In this document: positions 1 through 7,460 of the stretch, one piece after another
How positions within the stretch are numbered: position 1 is the stretch's first letter
How the letters are laid out: the number at the start of each line of letters is the position of its first letter
Origin: Parcubacteria group bacterium
GTDB lineage: Bacteria > Patescibacteriota > Minisyncoccia > Phycocordibacterales > GCA-002724975
Length of the DNA: 13,797 nt
Reading direction: 5' to 3'
Assembly (NCBI GenBank): GCA_002724975.1
Contig: PBQF01000064.1
Coordinates: 1 to 13,797, forward strand
Translations under genes and position numbers: made by a program
Notes under the pieces: generated by a model
Seen by the model: only the letters and a program-made list of their open reading frames with translations
What the model was told of the DNA's origin: nothing
The model's database searches: none

Positions 1-210
1 CCTGATGTTGTATCTTGCATAAAAGACAGTGTGAAGACAATCAAGAATAACGGTAAGTCATGCGGCTCTTTTGCAAGAGACAAGAAGTATTTAGAGATAC
101 TGGTCGATTGTGGTGTTCAGTATGTTACTTATATGGTGGATTCAGCTATGATTATACAAAGTTATAAAAACCTTAAAGAGTACTTTGAAAGGTTAAGTAT
201 TAATAAATGA
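1..210 (+). CDS. C-terminal part of an HpcH/HpaI-family (pyruvate class II) aldolase
   Basis: Only the last 69 residues are in the window; the reading frame is open from base 1 to the TGA at 208-210, and the 5' part lies upstream. The pattern fits the C-terminus of HpcH/HpaI aldolase / citrate lyase family proteins: a Pro-Asp-Val entry into a helix, a Gly-Lys-x-x-Gly turn (residues 18-22 of the fragment), then a Cys-Gly-Val-Gln-Tyr-Val strand leading to Val-Asp-Ser, where the family has its G(V/S)D element near the barrel end. These enzymes reversibly join pyruvate to an aldehyde to give 4-hydroxy-2-oxo acids. The catalytic metal ligands are in the missing part, so activity cannot be judged. 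The stop overlaps the next start (ATGA), suggesting translational coupling with the second aldolase. The family call rests on a short tail and is moderately secure. Confidence 0.7.
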   Translation, partial: PDVVSCIKDSVKTIKNNGKSCGSFARDKKYLEILVDCGVQYVTYMVDSAMIIQSYKNLKEYFERLSINK

Positions 211-1946
211 ATAATACATCATTACCTGAATTTGAGATTATGGATTGTACCATAAGGGATGGTGGTTATGTCAATAATTGGGAATTCGACAAGAAGCTTG
301 TGCGGGAGGTATATAGGGCGCTATCAAAGAGTGGTGTAGAATTTGTAGAAATTGGTTTCAGGGGAACCGAAAAACATTTTGACAGAAATAAGTATGGCCT
401 ATGGAGATTCACAACAGAAGAGCATATTCGAGAGGTTACCAATAATATCGTTGGGGCAAAACTTGCGTTGATGGCAGATTATGGCAAGATAGAAATAGAT
501 GACTTCTGCTATGCAGATGACAGTGTCGTAGATCTGGTGAGGATTGCCGTTCACAAAGATAACCTGAAAGGGGCCATCACTTTATTAGAACAAATTAAGG
601 GAAAGGGTTATGAAGTATCTTTAAATGTAATGGGGTATGCAAACTATTCGAAAAGTGAACGTAAGAATCTTGTAGATTTAGTTAAGAAAGTAGTACTGGA
701 TTACGTTTGTATAGCAGACAGTTATGGCTCAATGTTTCCGGACCAGATAAAGCCTTTCTTTGAACCGGTGCTTGAAATACCAGATATCAAGGTTGGGTTT
801 CATCCTCATAATAACCTTCAGATGGCCTTTGCCAATTCACTTGAGGCAATCCGTTGCGGAGTACACATAATAGACAGTACTATTTATGGTATGGGTAGAG
901 CAGCAGGCAACCTTCCAACAGAAATTATCATTTCGTTTTTAGAAAAACATGGATCAGAAAGATACAATTCCATTCCGGTGTTGAATGTAATAGATAGGTA
1001 CTTTGTTGCTCTGCAAAGTGGAAATAAGTGGGGGTATCAGTTGCCTTATATGTTATCAGGTATGTTTCAGTGCCATCCAAGCTATGCCAAGTCATTAATA
1101 GATTATAAAGAGTATAGGATTGAAGACATATGGAAGGCTCTAAATATTATTAAACTGGAGGATACAGTTGGTTTTTCCAAGTCCCACCTGGATAAACTTA
1201 TCAATCAGGGAATTATCGGAGGTTTAAGTAAAGTAACAGATAAAGAGGCGTGGGTATCTGACAACCCCAGGGCTGCCTACAGGAGGCTTGTTGGCGATCC
1301 CAATGTTCCTTATATTAATCGTTATGAGAACAGAGATTTTTTAATAATAGCGAATGGTTCTTCTCTCAAAGAATATGCACCAAAGATTGAGGAGTTCATA
1401 ACCAGATACAATCCGGTTATTTTAGGTGGAAACTATTTAGGTGGACTATTCAAACCTCATTATCATTGCTTTGTTAATAAAAGGAGATTTACTTCATATA
1501 TTGATACAGTAGCACCTGAATCCAAGTTACTGATAGGCCAGTACATCACAGATGATATGATAGAGGAGTACACTGACAGAGATTATGAGAAAATTTATTA
1601 TATTGATGTATTAAATTCTGATTTTCAGATTAAGGATGGTGTTATTACGACTAATTGTAGAACTGTATCTGTGCTTCTTGCGGGAGTTGCTATTGCTATG
1701 GGTGCTAAGAGAATATTCTGTGTTGGTATGGATGGTTATATTAGTCAGGAGAATAAAGGATTTCATTTTTATTCCGAGAAAGAGGAGCAGGATGATAAAG
1801 ACATGATCCTGGAAAGACATTTGTGGAACCAAAAGTTTATTGAACAGATTGACGAGTCTCTTAATGACAGAGGCAAGGAAGGTATCCATATATTAACACC
1901 AACAAGTTACAAATCATTCTATAAGGGTATTGATAATTATATTTAA
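207..1946 (+). CDS. Two-domain protein: DRE-TIM pyruvate-type aldolase fused to a DUF115/GT42-like C-terminal domain
   Basis: Residues 1 to about 300 form a DRE-TIM metallolyase barrel (HMG-CoA lyase / 4-hydroxy-2-oxovalerate aldolase superfamily). The signature Asp13-Cys-Thr-Ile-Arg17-Asp18-Gly is at the N-terminus and the metal-binding His199-Pro-His201-Asn-Asn motif is at the usual late strand. Known members cleave or form C-C bonds using a divalent metal and a pyruvate or acyl enolate. Stand-alone aldolases of this type run about 300-350 residues; this protein has 579. From about residue 376 a second Rossmann-like domain starts with Phe-Leu-Ile-Ile-Ala-Asn-Gly-Ser-Ser-Leu-Lys. Near 484-511 it has a helix-strand unit ending Cys-Val-Gly-Met-Asp-Gly. 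Both resemble DUF115/MptE-like proteins and GT42 (Cst) sialyltransferases. The start is the ATG overlapping the upstream stop. The aldolase fold call is firm. The substrate and the role of the C-terminal domain (transferase, nucleotide binding or structural) are inference. Confidence 0.85.
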   Translation: MNNTSLPEFEIMDCTIRDGGYVNNWEFDKKLVREVYRALSKSGVEFVEIGFRGTEKHFDRNKYGLWRFTTEEHIREVTNNIVGAKLALMADYGKIEIDDFCYADDSVVDLVRIAVHKDNLKGAITLLEQIKGKGYEVSLNVMGYANYSKSERKNLVDLVKKVVLDYVCIADSYGSMFPDQIKPFFEPVLEIPDIKVGFHPHNNLQMAFANSLEAIRCGVHIIDSTIYGMGRAAGNLPTEIIISFLEKHGSERYNSIPVLNVIDRYFVALQSGNKWGYQLPYMLSGMFQCHPSYAKSLIDYKEYRIEDIWKALNIIKLEDTVGFSKSHLDKLINQGIIGGLSKVTDKEAWVSDNPRAAYRRLVGDPNVPYINRYENRDFLIIANGSSLKEYAPKIEEFITRYNPVILGGNYLGGLFKPHYHCFVNKRRFTSYIDTVAPESKLLIGQYITDDMIEEYTDRDYEKIYYIDVLNSDFQIKDGVITTNCRTVSVLLAGVAIAMGAKRIFCVGMDGYISQENKGFHFYSEKEEQDDKDMILERHLWNQKFIEQIDESLNDRGKEGIHILTPTSYKSFYKGIDNYI

Positions 1947-1978
1947 AATCTACTTTATCAGGGAACATATGAGTACTA

Positions 1979-2992
1979 ATGGGAAGATACGAGCAATTAA
2001 GGCAGCTCTTTAACGAAACAAGATGTTTTAAGCTGGTTTGCGGAGCCGGGAACGAAGACGTTGAAGAAGTCAGAAGATTGTCAACTATTTATACTATAGC
2101 AGGTACGCATGTTCTTGATTTGTCTGCAAATGTTGACGTGGTAAATGCTGCAAAAAGAGGTATTGAGATCGCGTATGAGAAGGCTTCTCTTTTAGGAAAA
2201 GACATTCAGATAAGGCCTTATCTGAATGTTAGTATCGGTATAAAAGGAGATCCACATGTAGCAAAAGCCAAAATTGATCTCGAATTGTGTACGGAATGTG
2301 GGGAATGTATTAAGGCCTGTAGCGAACGTGAGGCGATTAGTGATGATTTTATCGTCAATGACTCAAGGTGTATTGGATGTGGTGACTGTGGAAGATCGTG
2401 TAGCTTTGGTGCAATAGAATATTATTACAAAAAAGCAGATTTTGAAAAGATATTACCTGAGTGTGTTGCCGCAGGCACAGAGACAATGGAACTTCATGCT
2501 ATTACATTGGATGATGAAGGAACAAGAAACGATTGGAAACTATTAAACAAATTAATCCCCGGTAATTATGTCAGCATGTGTCTGGACAGAACATTTTTGT
2601 CCAATAAGCACCTTATTGAAAGAGTAAAAGAGGCGTATGAAATTACCGGAGAACGTATGATTGTTCAAGCGGATGGTGATCCTATGAGTGGGGGTGGAGA
2701 TGATTTCAACATCACTCTTCAGACTGTTGCGTGCGCTGATATAGTAATAAAGAGTGAGATACCGGTTATGATATTTCTCTCGGGTGGTACAAACAGTAAG
2801 ACCGGTTTGCTGGCAAAGCAGTGTAAAGTGGGAGCTCATGGAGTTGCTATAGGAAGTTATGCCAGAAAAATAGTAAAGAAATATGTAACAAACGAGGAGT
2901 TCGACAATAATCTGGATATTCTTAAAGAGGCTGTAATGGTAGCAGAACAATTAGTAAAATCAAATATTGAGGCAATAAGTGGTTCATCTTGA
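1979..2992 (+). CDS. LdpA-like iron-sulfur protein with two 4Fe-4S motifs and a barrel-like C-terminal domain
   Basis: This 337-residue protein begins with an alpha/beta segment (residues 10-75, Phe-Lys-Leu-Val-Cys-Gly-Ala-Gly, then an Ala-Gly-Thr-His-Val-Leu-Asp-Leu-Ser-Ala strand) like the N-terminus of LdpA. Two ferredoxin motifs follow: C104-x2-C107-x2-C110-x3-C114 and C131-x2-C134-x2-C137-x3-C141, each able to hold a 4Fe-4S cluster. The remaining 190 residues look like the second half of a TIM-barrel-like domain, with Gln-Ala-Asp-Gly-Asp-Pro-Met-Ser-Gly near 230 and Ser-Gly-Gly-Thr-Asn near 270. LdpA is known from cyanobacteria as a redox-linked circadian input protein; its chemistry is unsettled. 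Between an aldolase and a phosphatase in a sugar operon, a redox or radical step on the sugar acid is possible, but that is inference. An in-frame TGA at 1970-1972 rules out a longer form. The 3' end overlaps the next gene by 14 nt. Confidence 0.75.
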   Translation: MGRYEQLRQLFNETRCFKLVCGAGNEDVEEVRRLSTIYTIAGTHVLDLSANVDVVNAAKRGIEIAYEKASLLGKDIQIRPYLNVSIGIKGDPHVAKAKIDLELCTECGECIKACSEREAISDDFIVNDSRCIGCGDCGRSCSFGAIEYYYKKADFEKILPECVAAGTETMELHAITLDDEGTRNDWKLLNKLIPGNYVSMCLDRTFLSNKHLIERVKEAYEITGERMIVQADGDPMSGGGDDFNITLQTVACADIVIKSEIPVMIFLSGGTNSKTGLLAKQCKVGAHGVAIGSYARKIVKKYVTNEEFDNNLDILKEAVMVAEQLVKSNIEAISGSS

Positions 2993-3737
2993 GATTAACG
3001 AGAATATCATAGATAATATCGAATTAGTAATTTTTGATAAAGATGGAACCCTTGTAGATTTATATAACTATTGGGCCAATATGATCAATTTCAGGGTAGA
3101 ATCAGCTCAAAAAAAGCTGGGTTTTAATGAAAGTAATAAAATCGACATTATGTATGCAATGGGAGTGGATGTCGAAAATGGAAGGCTAAGAAGCGAAGGT
3201 CCGGTGGGCCTCAAGAAAAGAGAGATAGTAATGCAGGCTATGGTAGATTCCCTGGCTGAGATCGGTTTTTCGGATACATATGATCCCTGCTTTCAAATAT
3301 TTAAAGAAGTAGATGAACAGAGTATCAACCATTTAGATGATATAGTAAAACCTGTAGATGGTATGCATAGACTTATAGATTCCTTGTATGAGAATGATTG
3401 TAAGATTGCTATTGCAACTACAGATAAAACAGCAAGAGCTGATCTGGCAGCAGATTTCCTCGGAATCTCCGACAGAGTGAACATGGTTGTCGGTGAAGAT
3501 ATGGTTGCAAACTGTAAGCCTCATCCGGATATGGCTAATTTAATATTGAAGGAATTGTCCGTAGATAAGGAAAAATCTATTATGGTCGGTGATGCTATAA
3601 CCGATGTTGAGATGGGACTTAATGCAGGATTGAAAGCTTCCATTGGTGTTTGCAGCGGACTAACGTCAGAGAGTAAGCTCAGAGAAAAAACTAAATATGT
3701 TATTAAAGATATCTCTATGATTAAAGTAATGAGTTAG
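2979..3737 (+). CDS. HAD-superfamily phosphatase (phosphoglycolate phosphatase-like; KdsC-type role likely)
   Basis: All four HAD motifs are present in this 252-residue protein: motif I D20-K-D22-G-T-L (nucleophile and acid/base Asp), motif II Thr147/Thr148-Asp149, motif III Lys180 in Cys-Lys-Pro-His-Pro-Asp, and motif IV Gly204-Asp205-x3-Asp209. Between motifs I and II lie about 120 residues of helical cap, as in subfamily I enzymes such as Gph, unlike the capless tetrameric KdsC. The enzyme should hydrolyse a small phosphorylated substrate in the cytosol. Placed just before a KdsB-like cytidylyltransferase, it plausibly dephosphorylates the sugar acid before CMP activation, as KdsC does for Kdo-8-P; this is inference from context. 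The start is GTG at 2979, because no in-frame ATG lies before motif I. It overlaps the upstream gene by 14 nt, implying coupled translation. Substrate assignment is uncertain; the family is not. Confidence 0.88.
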   Translation: MVHLEINENIIDNIELVIFDKDGTLVDLYNYWANMINFRVESAQKKLGFNESNKIDIMYAMGVDVENGRLRSEGPVGLKKREIVMQAMVDSLAEIGFSDTYDPCFQIFKEVDEQSINHLDDIVKPVDGMHRLIDSLYENDCKIAIATTDKTARADLAADFLGISDRVNMVVGEDMVANCKPHPDMANLILKELSVDKEKSIMVGDAITDVEMGLNAGLKASIGVCSGLTSESKLREKTKYVIKDISMIKVMS

Positions 3738-3797
3738 AAATTAAGAAGGTTTATATATTTATCATTTTGTAGTCCTGAACAGTAAGAATAATCACAA

Positions 3798-4547
3798 ATG
3801 GAAGAGCAGGTGAAAGTAGTTGGGATGCTGCCGGCAAGGCTTCGTTCCAGTCGTTTGCCGGAAAAGGCATTGGTTGATATCGATGGATTACCAATGTTTG
3901 TCCATACTTGTAAGAGGGCACAATTGTCGAATAGTTTAGATGATGTTTACCTTGCTACAGACAGTGAAAAGATAAAGGAAATAGCAGAAGCTTATAACAT
4001 CAAAGTTATAATGACTGACTCTCACCACAAGACCGGCTCTGACAGACTGGCCGAAGCATGTCAGGGTGTGGATTGTGAGATTGTGGTTAATATTCAGGCT
4101 GATGAACCGTTGGTAAGGCCGGAGCATATTGATTCTATTGTACTTCCACTTCTGGAGGACAGAAACCTGCAGATAGCCGTAGGGGTGACGTCATATACTA
4201 AAAAAGGGAGTGATTCTGACATCAAGGCGGTGTTGGATCTGGATAACAATATTATGTATTGTTCCAGAAATGATTTGCCCAGTGATGTTCGTACAACGGT
4301 GGATGTGATGCTGAAGATGTGCTTTATTGTTCCTTTCAGAAAAGAGTTCTTGATTCAATTTGCGTCCTGGGCTTCTACACCACTTGAAAATATTGAGTAT
4401 AACGAATATTTAAGGGTATTGGAAAATGGAGTTAATATTAGAGCTGTAAGGATCGAGGATGCAAAGATCAGTGTGGATACGCCGGATGATTTAGAAGAAG
4501 TAAGACGTTTAATGAAATCTGATGATCTAAAAGCAGAGTATAGTTGA
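3798..4547 (+). CDS. KdsB-like cytidylyltransferase (CMP-ulosonic acid synthetase)
   Basis: This 249-residue protein matches KdsB in length (about 250) and layout. The CTP-binding loop is P12-A-R-L-R-S-S-R-L-P21. A Thr-Gly-Ser-Asp-Arg-Leu-Ala-Glu-Ala segment follows at 79-87, matching KdsB TGTDR. The metal-binding strand is N98-I-Q-A-D102-E-P. Near the C-terminus come Asn-x-Glu-Tyr-Leu-Arg-x-Leu-Glu-x-Gly and Val-Asp-Thr-Pro-Asp-Asp-Leu, both KdsB hallmarks. The reaction is CTP + 3-deoxy-2-ulosonic acid giving CMP-sugar + diphosphate in the cytosol. Two differences from classical KdsB are visible: Gln-Gly-Asp-Glu-Pro reads Gln-Ala-Asp-Glu-Pro, and the Tyr-Phe-Ser-Arg region reads Tyr-Cys-Ser-Arg-Asn-Asp-Leu-Pro (154-161). 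These fit a paralogue acting on a different sugar acid, although housekeeping Kdo activation cannot be excluded. The start has no clear Shine-Dalgarno sequence and lies 60 nt after the HAD gene. Confidence 0.85.
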   Translation: MEEQVKVVGMLPARLRSSRLPEKALVDIDGLPMFVHTCKRAQLSNSLDDVYLATDSEKIKEIAEAYNIKVIMTDSHHKTGSDRLAEACQGVDCEIVVNIQADEPLVRPEHIDSIVLPLLEDRNLQIAVGVTSYTKKGSDSDIKAVLDLDNNIMYCSRNDLPSDVRTTVDVMLKMCFIVPFRKEFLIQFASWASTPLENIEYNEYLRVLENGVNIRAVRIEDAKISVDTPDDLEEVRRLMKSDDLKAEYS

Positions 4548-4592
4548 ATACATAGTTCAAACAGACACTGAAAAAATTATTTATAATTATTT

Positions 4593-6449
4593 ATGAAAAC
4601 TATATTTGTCAGCTTAACAGGCAAAACAAACCCTTCTGTTTTCAATTGCTATAGCATTTCAGAATGGTTTTATTTCTCACCGAATTATTTAAATTTCCAT
4701 TTATTGAAAGAAAACAGTCCTTCAACTGCAAAATATAATGATATCGGGGAAATCCTTCAGGAAAAGGCGCTGGAACTAAAGAATTCCTATATAGAAGTTA
4801 TTGGGCGTCTGAGTACCAGATATTCCAAGAAGTATCCCTTAGCATGGTGGACATCCATGGTTGCTGAGCGTAATGAAATGTCAACTCATGCATTTCTTAC
4901 GGTTTGCTACTATAATATCTTTTCAGATATATACGAGAATGAAAATTTTCAAAATAGAAGTTTGATTGTTGTAGAGAGCATCTCCCTATATCATCTAATA
5001 TTAAATCAATTGAGAAAAAGGTATAAGGTGGTAACATTAGGTAAGCCGTATTTTCTTACATGGACATTTCTTCGCCCAAAAATTGCTACAGTATATAGAA
5101 TTATTAAATTTCTTTCGTGGGCATTTTCCGGAACACTTCAGCAAATATCAAATCTTTATTCTACATCTGACTCAAAGATGATATTCATAAGAACATGGAT
5201 TTCAGACAAAACAATTTCAGCAGATGGGAAGTTACAAGATGTATATTTTCCAGGACTTTGTGAATACCTTGAAAAAGAAGGATATGAGGTGGTTTTTATT
5301 CCTAATTTTTATAATCTTACTCTGAGTACTAAAGAGATTCAGAAGAGAATTAACAAATGTAAATATCAATTTTTTATCCCGGAGAATTATTTGATATGGA
5401 AGGATTACTTTAAAATCCTAGTGGTATTAATATATCAGGTGGTTATTTCTCGTTTAGATGATGTTAAGCATAGAGGCAAGGACATCTCAAAAATACTCAC
5501 AGAGACTCAAAGGACCGGTATGTTTTCCTCATATATTTTTATTGCACAGGCGTTTGCCTTAAGAAATCTTTCTAAAAAAGATTTTAAGATTAAATCTTTT
5601 ATTTATACATTTGAGAACATGTTTCCTGAGAAACCTCTTAGCTACACAGTTAAGGAATATTTTCCAGGTGTAAATTCGATAGGTTTTCAACATAGTGTTT
5701 TGTATCCCTTGCAGACATGTCTTTATCCGGCAGCTCAGGAATGGAAGGATATGCCGTTACCTGACAGAATTGTCTGTTCAGGGAAATTCTTTTTAGATAT
5801 TTATTTAAAACATGGGGCTCCCAGAGAACGGTTTGTTATAGGGCCAGCCTTACGCTTTAATAATTTGATCTCAAAATGTGAAAAGGATCAGGGTGGTTCT
5901 TCTTTGAAGGTATTCATGAAAAACAGAATACTGATTGTCCTGCCTCTTGCAGAACCAGAAGCATTGGAATTAGCAATTAAATCGTCTGGGGCCATTAAGT
6001 TATTGGCAGACAACAGGGAATTAAAGATTGGGCTGAAGCCCCACCCAATGATGCCAGTAAGAAACCTAGAAACTATTAAAACTTTTTTCAATGATATACA
6101 GTGTGATATGGCGATTGTTGACAAGCCAATGGATGATGTATTGCCTCAATATTCGCTATTAATAACAATGGCATCAGGGGTGATATTTGATGGTATGATA
6201 GAGGGCCTACCAGTAATTCGTGTCGGACGTTCAAGCAGCTTAAATTTTGATCCTGCCGATTATTTAGAAGATAATCCTTATGATTTCAGAGCACAGACAG
6301 TGGAACAGTTAAATGCACTGATCTGCAAATTACTCCTTTTTGAAGATGAAGAAAGAATAGGTTTAGTTCATTATGGCAGGAAATTTGTGAAGGAATCATT
6401 TGTACCCGTTAACGAGAATACATTACAATCATTTATTAGTGTAAATTAA
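4593..6449 (+). CDS. Putative GT-B glycosyltransferase with HP motif (candidate CMP-sugar transferase)
   Basis: This 618-residue protein is not assignable to a named family by eye. The N-terminal half is poorly conserved-looking, with a hydrophobic stretch near 270-285. The C-terminal half has features of GT-B enzymes that bind CMP-sugars or CDP-polyols: Gly-Phe-Gln-His367-Ser, then Lys482-Pro-His484-Pro485, then Thr525-Met-Ala-Ser528-Gly followed by Phe-Asp-Gly-Met-Ile-Glu-Gly-Leu-Pro-Val. The HP motif followed by a Ser/Thr-rich motif is shared by bacterial sialyltransferases (GT38, GT52, GT80) and by the Kdo transferases KpsC and WbbB. In those families it contacts the nucleotide phosphate. 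Directly after a CMP-sugar synthetase gene, the natural proposal is that it transfers the CMP-activated sugar acid made by region 1. This function is inference; the motifs are seen. It could also belong to the broader set of uncharacterised surface carbohydrate biosynthesis proteins. Confidence 0.6.
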   Translation: MKTIFVSLTGKTNPSVFNCYSISEWFYFSPNYLNFHLLKENSPSTAKYNDIGEILQEKALELKNSYIEVIGRLSTRYSKKYPLAWWTSMVAERNEMSTHAFLTVCYYNIFSDIYENENFQNRSLIVVESISLYHLILNQLRKRYKVVTLGKPYFLTWTFLRPKIATVYRIIKFLSWAFSGTLQQISNLYSTSDSKMIFIRTWISDKTISADGKLQDVYFPGLCEYLEKEGYEVVFIPNFYNLTLSTKEIQKRINKCKYQFFIPENYLIWKDYFKILVVLIYQVVISRLDDVKHRGKDISKILTETQRTGMFSSYIFIAQAFALRNLSKKDFKIKSFIYTFENMFPEKPLSYTVKEYFPGVNSIGFQHSVLYPLQTCLYPAAQEWKDMPLPDRIVCSGKFFLDIYLKHGAPRERFVIGPALRFNNLISKCEKDQGGSSLKVFMKNRILIVLPLAEPEALELAIKSSGAIKLLADNRELKIGLKPHPMMPVRNLETIKTFFNDIQCDMAIVDKPMDDVLPQYSLLITMASGVIFDGMIEGLPVIRVGRSSSLNFDPADYLEDNPYDFRAQTVEQLNALICKLLLFEDEERIGLVHYGRKFVKESFVPVNENTLQSFISVN

Positions 6450-6456
6450 TTTAGCA

Positions 6457-6543
6457 ATGTCAGTATCTATTAGTAATAGGTCTAGAAAATTCCACGATAG
6501 TTCAGCTCCTACAGTGAGTTTGATAACGAAAGCAATATTATGA
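6457..6543 (+). pseudogene. N-terminal relic of a GT2 glycosyltransferase gene (28 codons) in the spacer before the RmlD-like gene
   Basis: An ATG at 6457 opens a 28-codon frame ending at the TGA at 6541-6543, inside the next start (ATGA). Its product aligns without gaps to the start of the GT2 protein encoded at 13056: 13 identical positions, including Met-Ser, Asp14, Ser-Ala-Pro (16-18), Val-Ser (20-21) and Ile23. At DNA level, 6496-6530 matches 13095-13129 at 28 of 35 positions, starting at codon 14 in both. Similarity stops after about codon 24, just before the RmlD-like start. The simplest reading is that a GT2 gene once stood here and everything past its first codons was deleted or replaced. 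A retained, translated leader that couples to the reductase is a less likely alternative. Confidence 0.65.
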
Positions 6544-7460
6544 AGATAACGAGAGACACAAAGGTGTTTATTACAGGTTGTGGTGGGATGTTAGGAAAGG
6601 CTGTGTACGAAAGATTTTCGCCACATTGCCAGGTGCTTGCAACAGATATTGATGTAAATGAGCAGTGGCTTGAGTATGGTGATGTGGCAGATTTTCAAAA
6701 AATATCAGAAAAAGCTCTTAAGTTTGAACCAGACTTAATAATTAATCTTGCGGCTTTAACAGATTTAGAATACTGTGAGAAAAATCCTGAGATTACATGG
6801 AAAACAAATGCTCTGGGAGCAGAAAACATGGCTCTTATTTCCAAAAGATTAGATGCTGCTCATATATACATCAGTACCGCAGGGGTTTTTGATGGCCAGA
6901 AAGAATATTATAATGATTTTGATCAGCCAAAACCGATGAGTATTTACGCCAAATCCAAGTATTATGGTGAAGTGATTATTGAAAAAATGCTTGATAATTA
7001 TTTTATCTTTCGAGCAGGGTGGATGATGGGTGGAGGATGTGACAAGGACAAGAAATTCATAAACAAAATATTTAAACAAATCCAGGATGGAAAGAAAGAA
7101 TTGTTTGTAGTAGAAGATAAGCTGGGTACGCCAACCTATACGGTTAATTTTGCGGAATCAATGTTTGCAATAATGCAGACCGAATTATTTGGGCTTTATA
7201 ATATGGTTTGTGAGGGTAGCTGCTCCAGATATGACGTTGCTGTAGAGCTGATAAGGTTACTTGGACTTGAGAAGAAGATTCGCATAAATATAGTAGATTC
7301 AGATTATTTCAAAGATGAATATTCTGCTCCTCGTCCTCATTCGGAAAAGCTCCAAAATCTCAAACTTTCTTCGAGAGGAATAAATTATATGAAGGATTGG
7401 AAAGAATGCTTGGCAGATTATGTGGAGAGTATTAGACCACATCTTAAAGCAGAGAGTTGA
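6540..7460 (+). CDS. RmlD/dTDP-4-dehydrorhamnose reductase-like SDR enzyme
   Basis: This 306-residue protein is an extended-SDR NAD(P)H-dependent reductase of RmlD length (about 300). The nucleotide-binding loop is G13-C-G-G-M-L-G19. It is followed by Asn-Leu-Ala-Ala-Leu-Thr-Asp (69-75, usual NxAAYT), the catalytic Ser112-Thr113 in Ile-Ser-Thr-Ala-Gly-Val-Phe-Asp, and Y136-A-K-S-K140 supplying the catalytic Tyr and Lys. Near the C-terminus, Ala-Pro-Arg-Pro-x-x-Ser-x-Lys-Leu matches the RmlD RPxxSxL sugar-binding element. RmlD reduces dTDP-4-keto-L-rhamnose to dTDP-L-rhamnose. No RmlA, RmlB or RmlC gene is in this window, so the substrate could be another nucleotide 4-keto sugar, or those genes lie elsewhere. 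The ATG sits at the broken end of a GT2 relic and lacks a clear Shine-Dalgarno sequence. Confidence 0.8.
   Translation: MKITRDTKVFITGCGGMLGKAVYERFSPHCQVLATDIDVNEQWLEYGDVADFQKISEKALKFEPDLIINLAALTDLEYCEKNPEITWKTNALGAENMALISKRLDAAHIYISTAGVFDGQKEYYNDFDQPKPMSIYAKSKYYGEVIIEKMLDNYFIFRAGWMMGGGCDKDKKFINKIFKQIQDGKKELFVVEDKLGTPTYTVNFAESMFAIMQTELFGLYNMVCEGSCSRYDVAVELIRLLGLEKKIRINIVDSDYFKDEYSAPRPHSEKLQNLKLSSRGINYMKDWKECLADYVESIRPHLKAES

Noticed and set aside
1969..2013. 14-codon frame (ATG at 1969) overlapping the LdpA-like gene start
   Set aside because: It is short enough to occur by chance and has no similarity to anything recognised; the long frame starting at 1979 carries the family motifs.
3738..3797. 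Possible internal promoter in the A/T-rich 60-nt gap before the KdsB-like gene
   Set aside because: No convincing paired -35/-10 boxes at standard spacing; A/T richness alone is not evidence.
4531..4596. 21-codon open frame between the KdsB-like gene and the 618-aa gene, ending in ATGA overlap
   Set aside because: Such length without a stop is expected by chance, no similarity was seen, and ATGA overlap is automatic when the downstream second codon starts with A.
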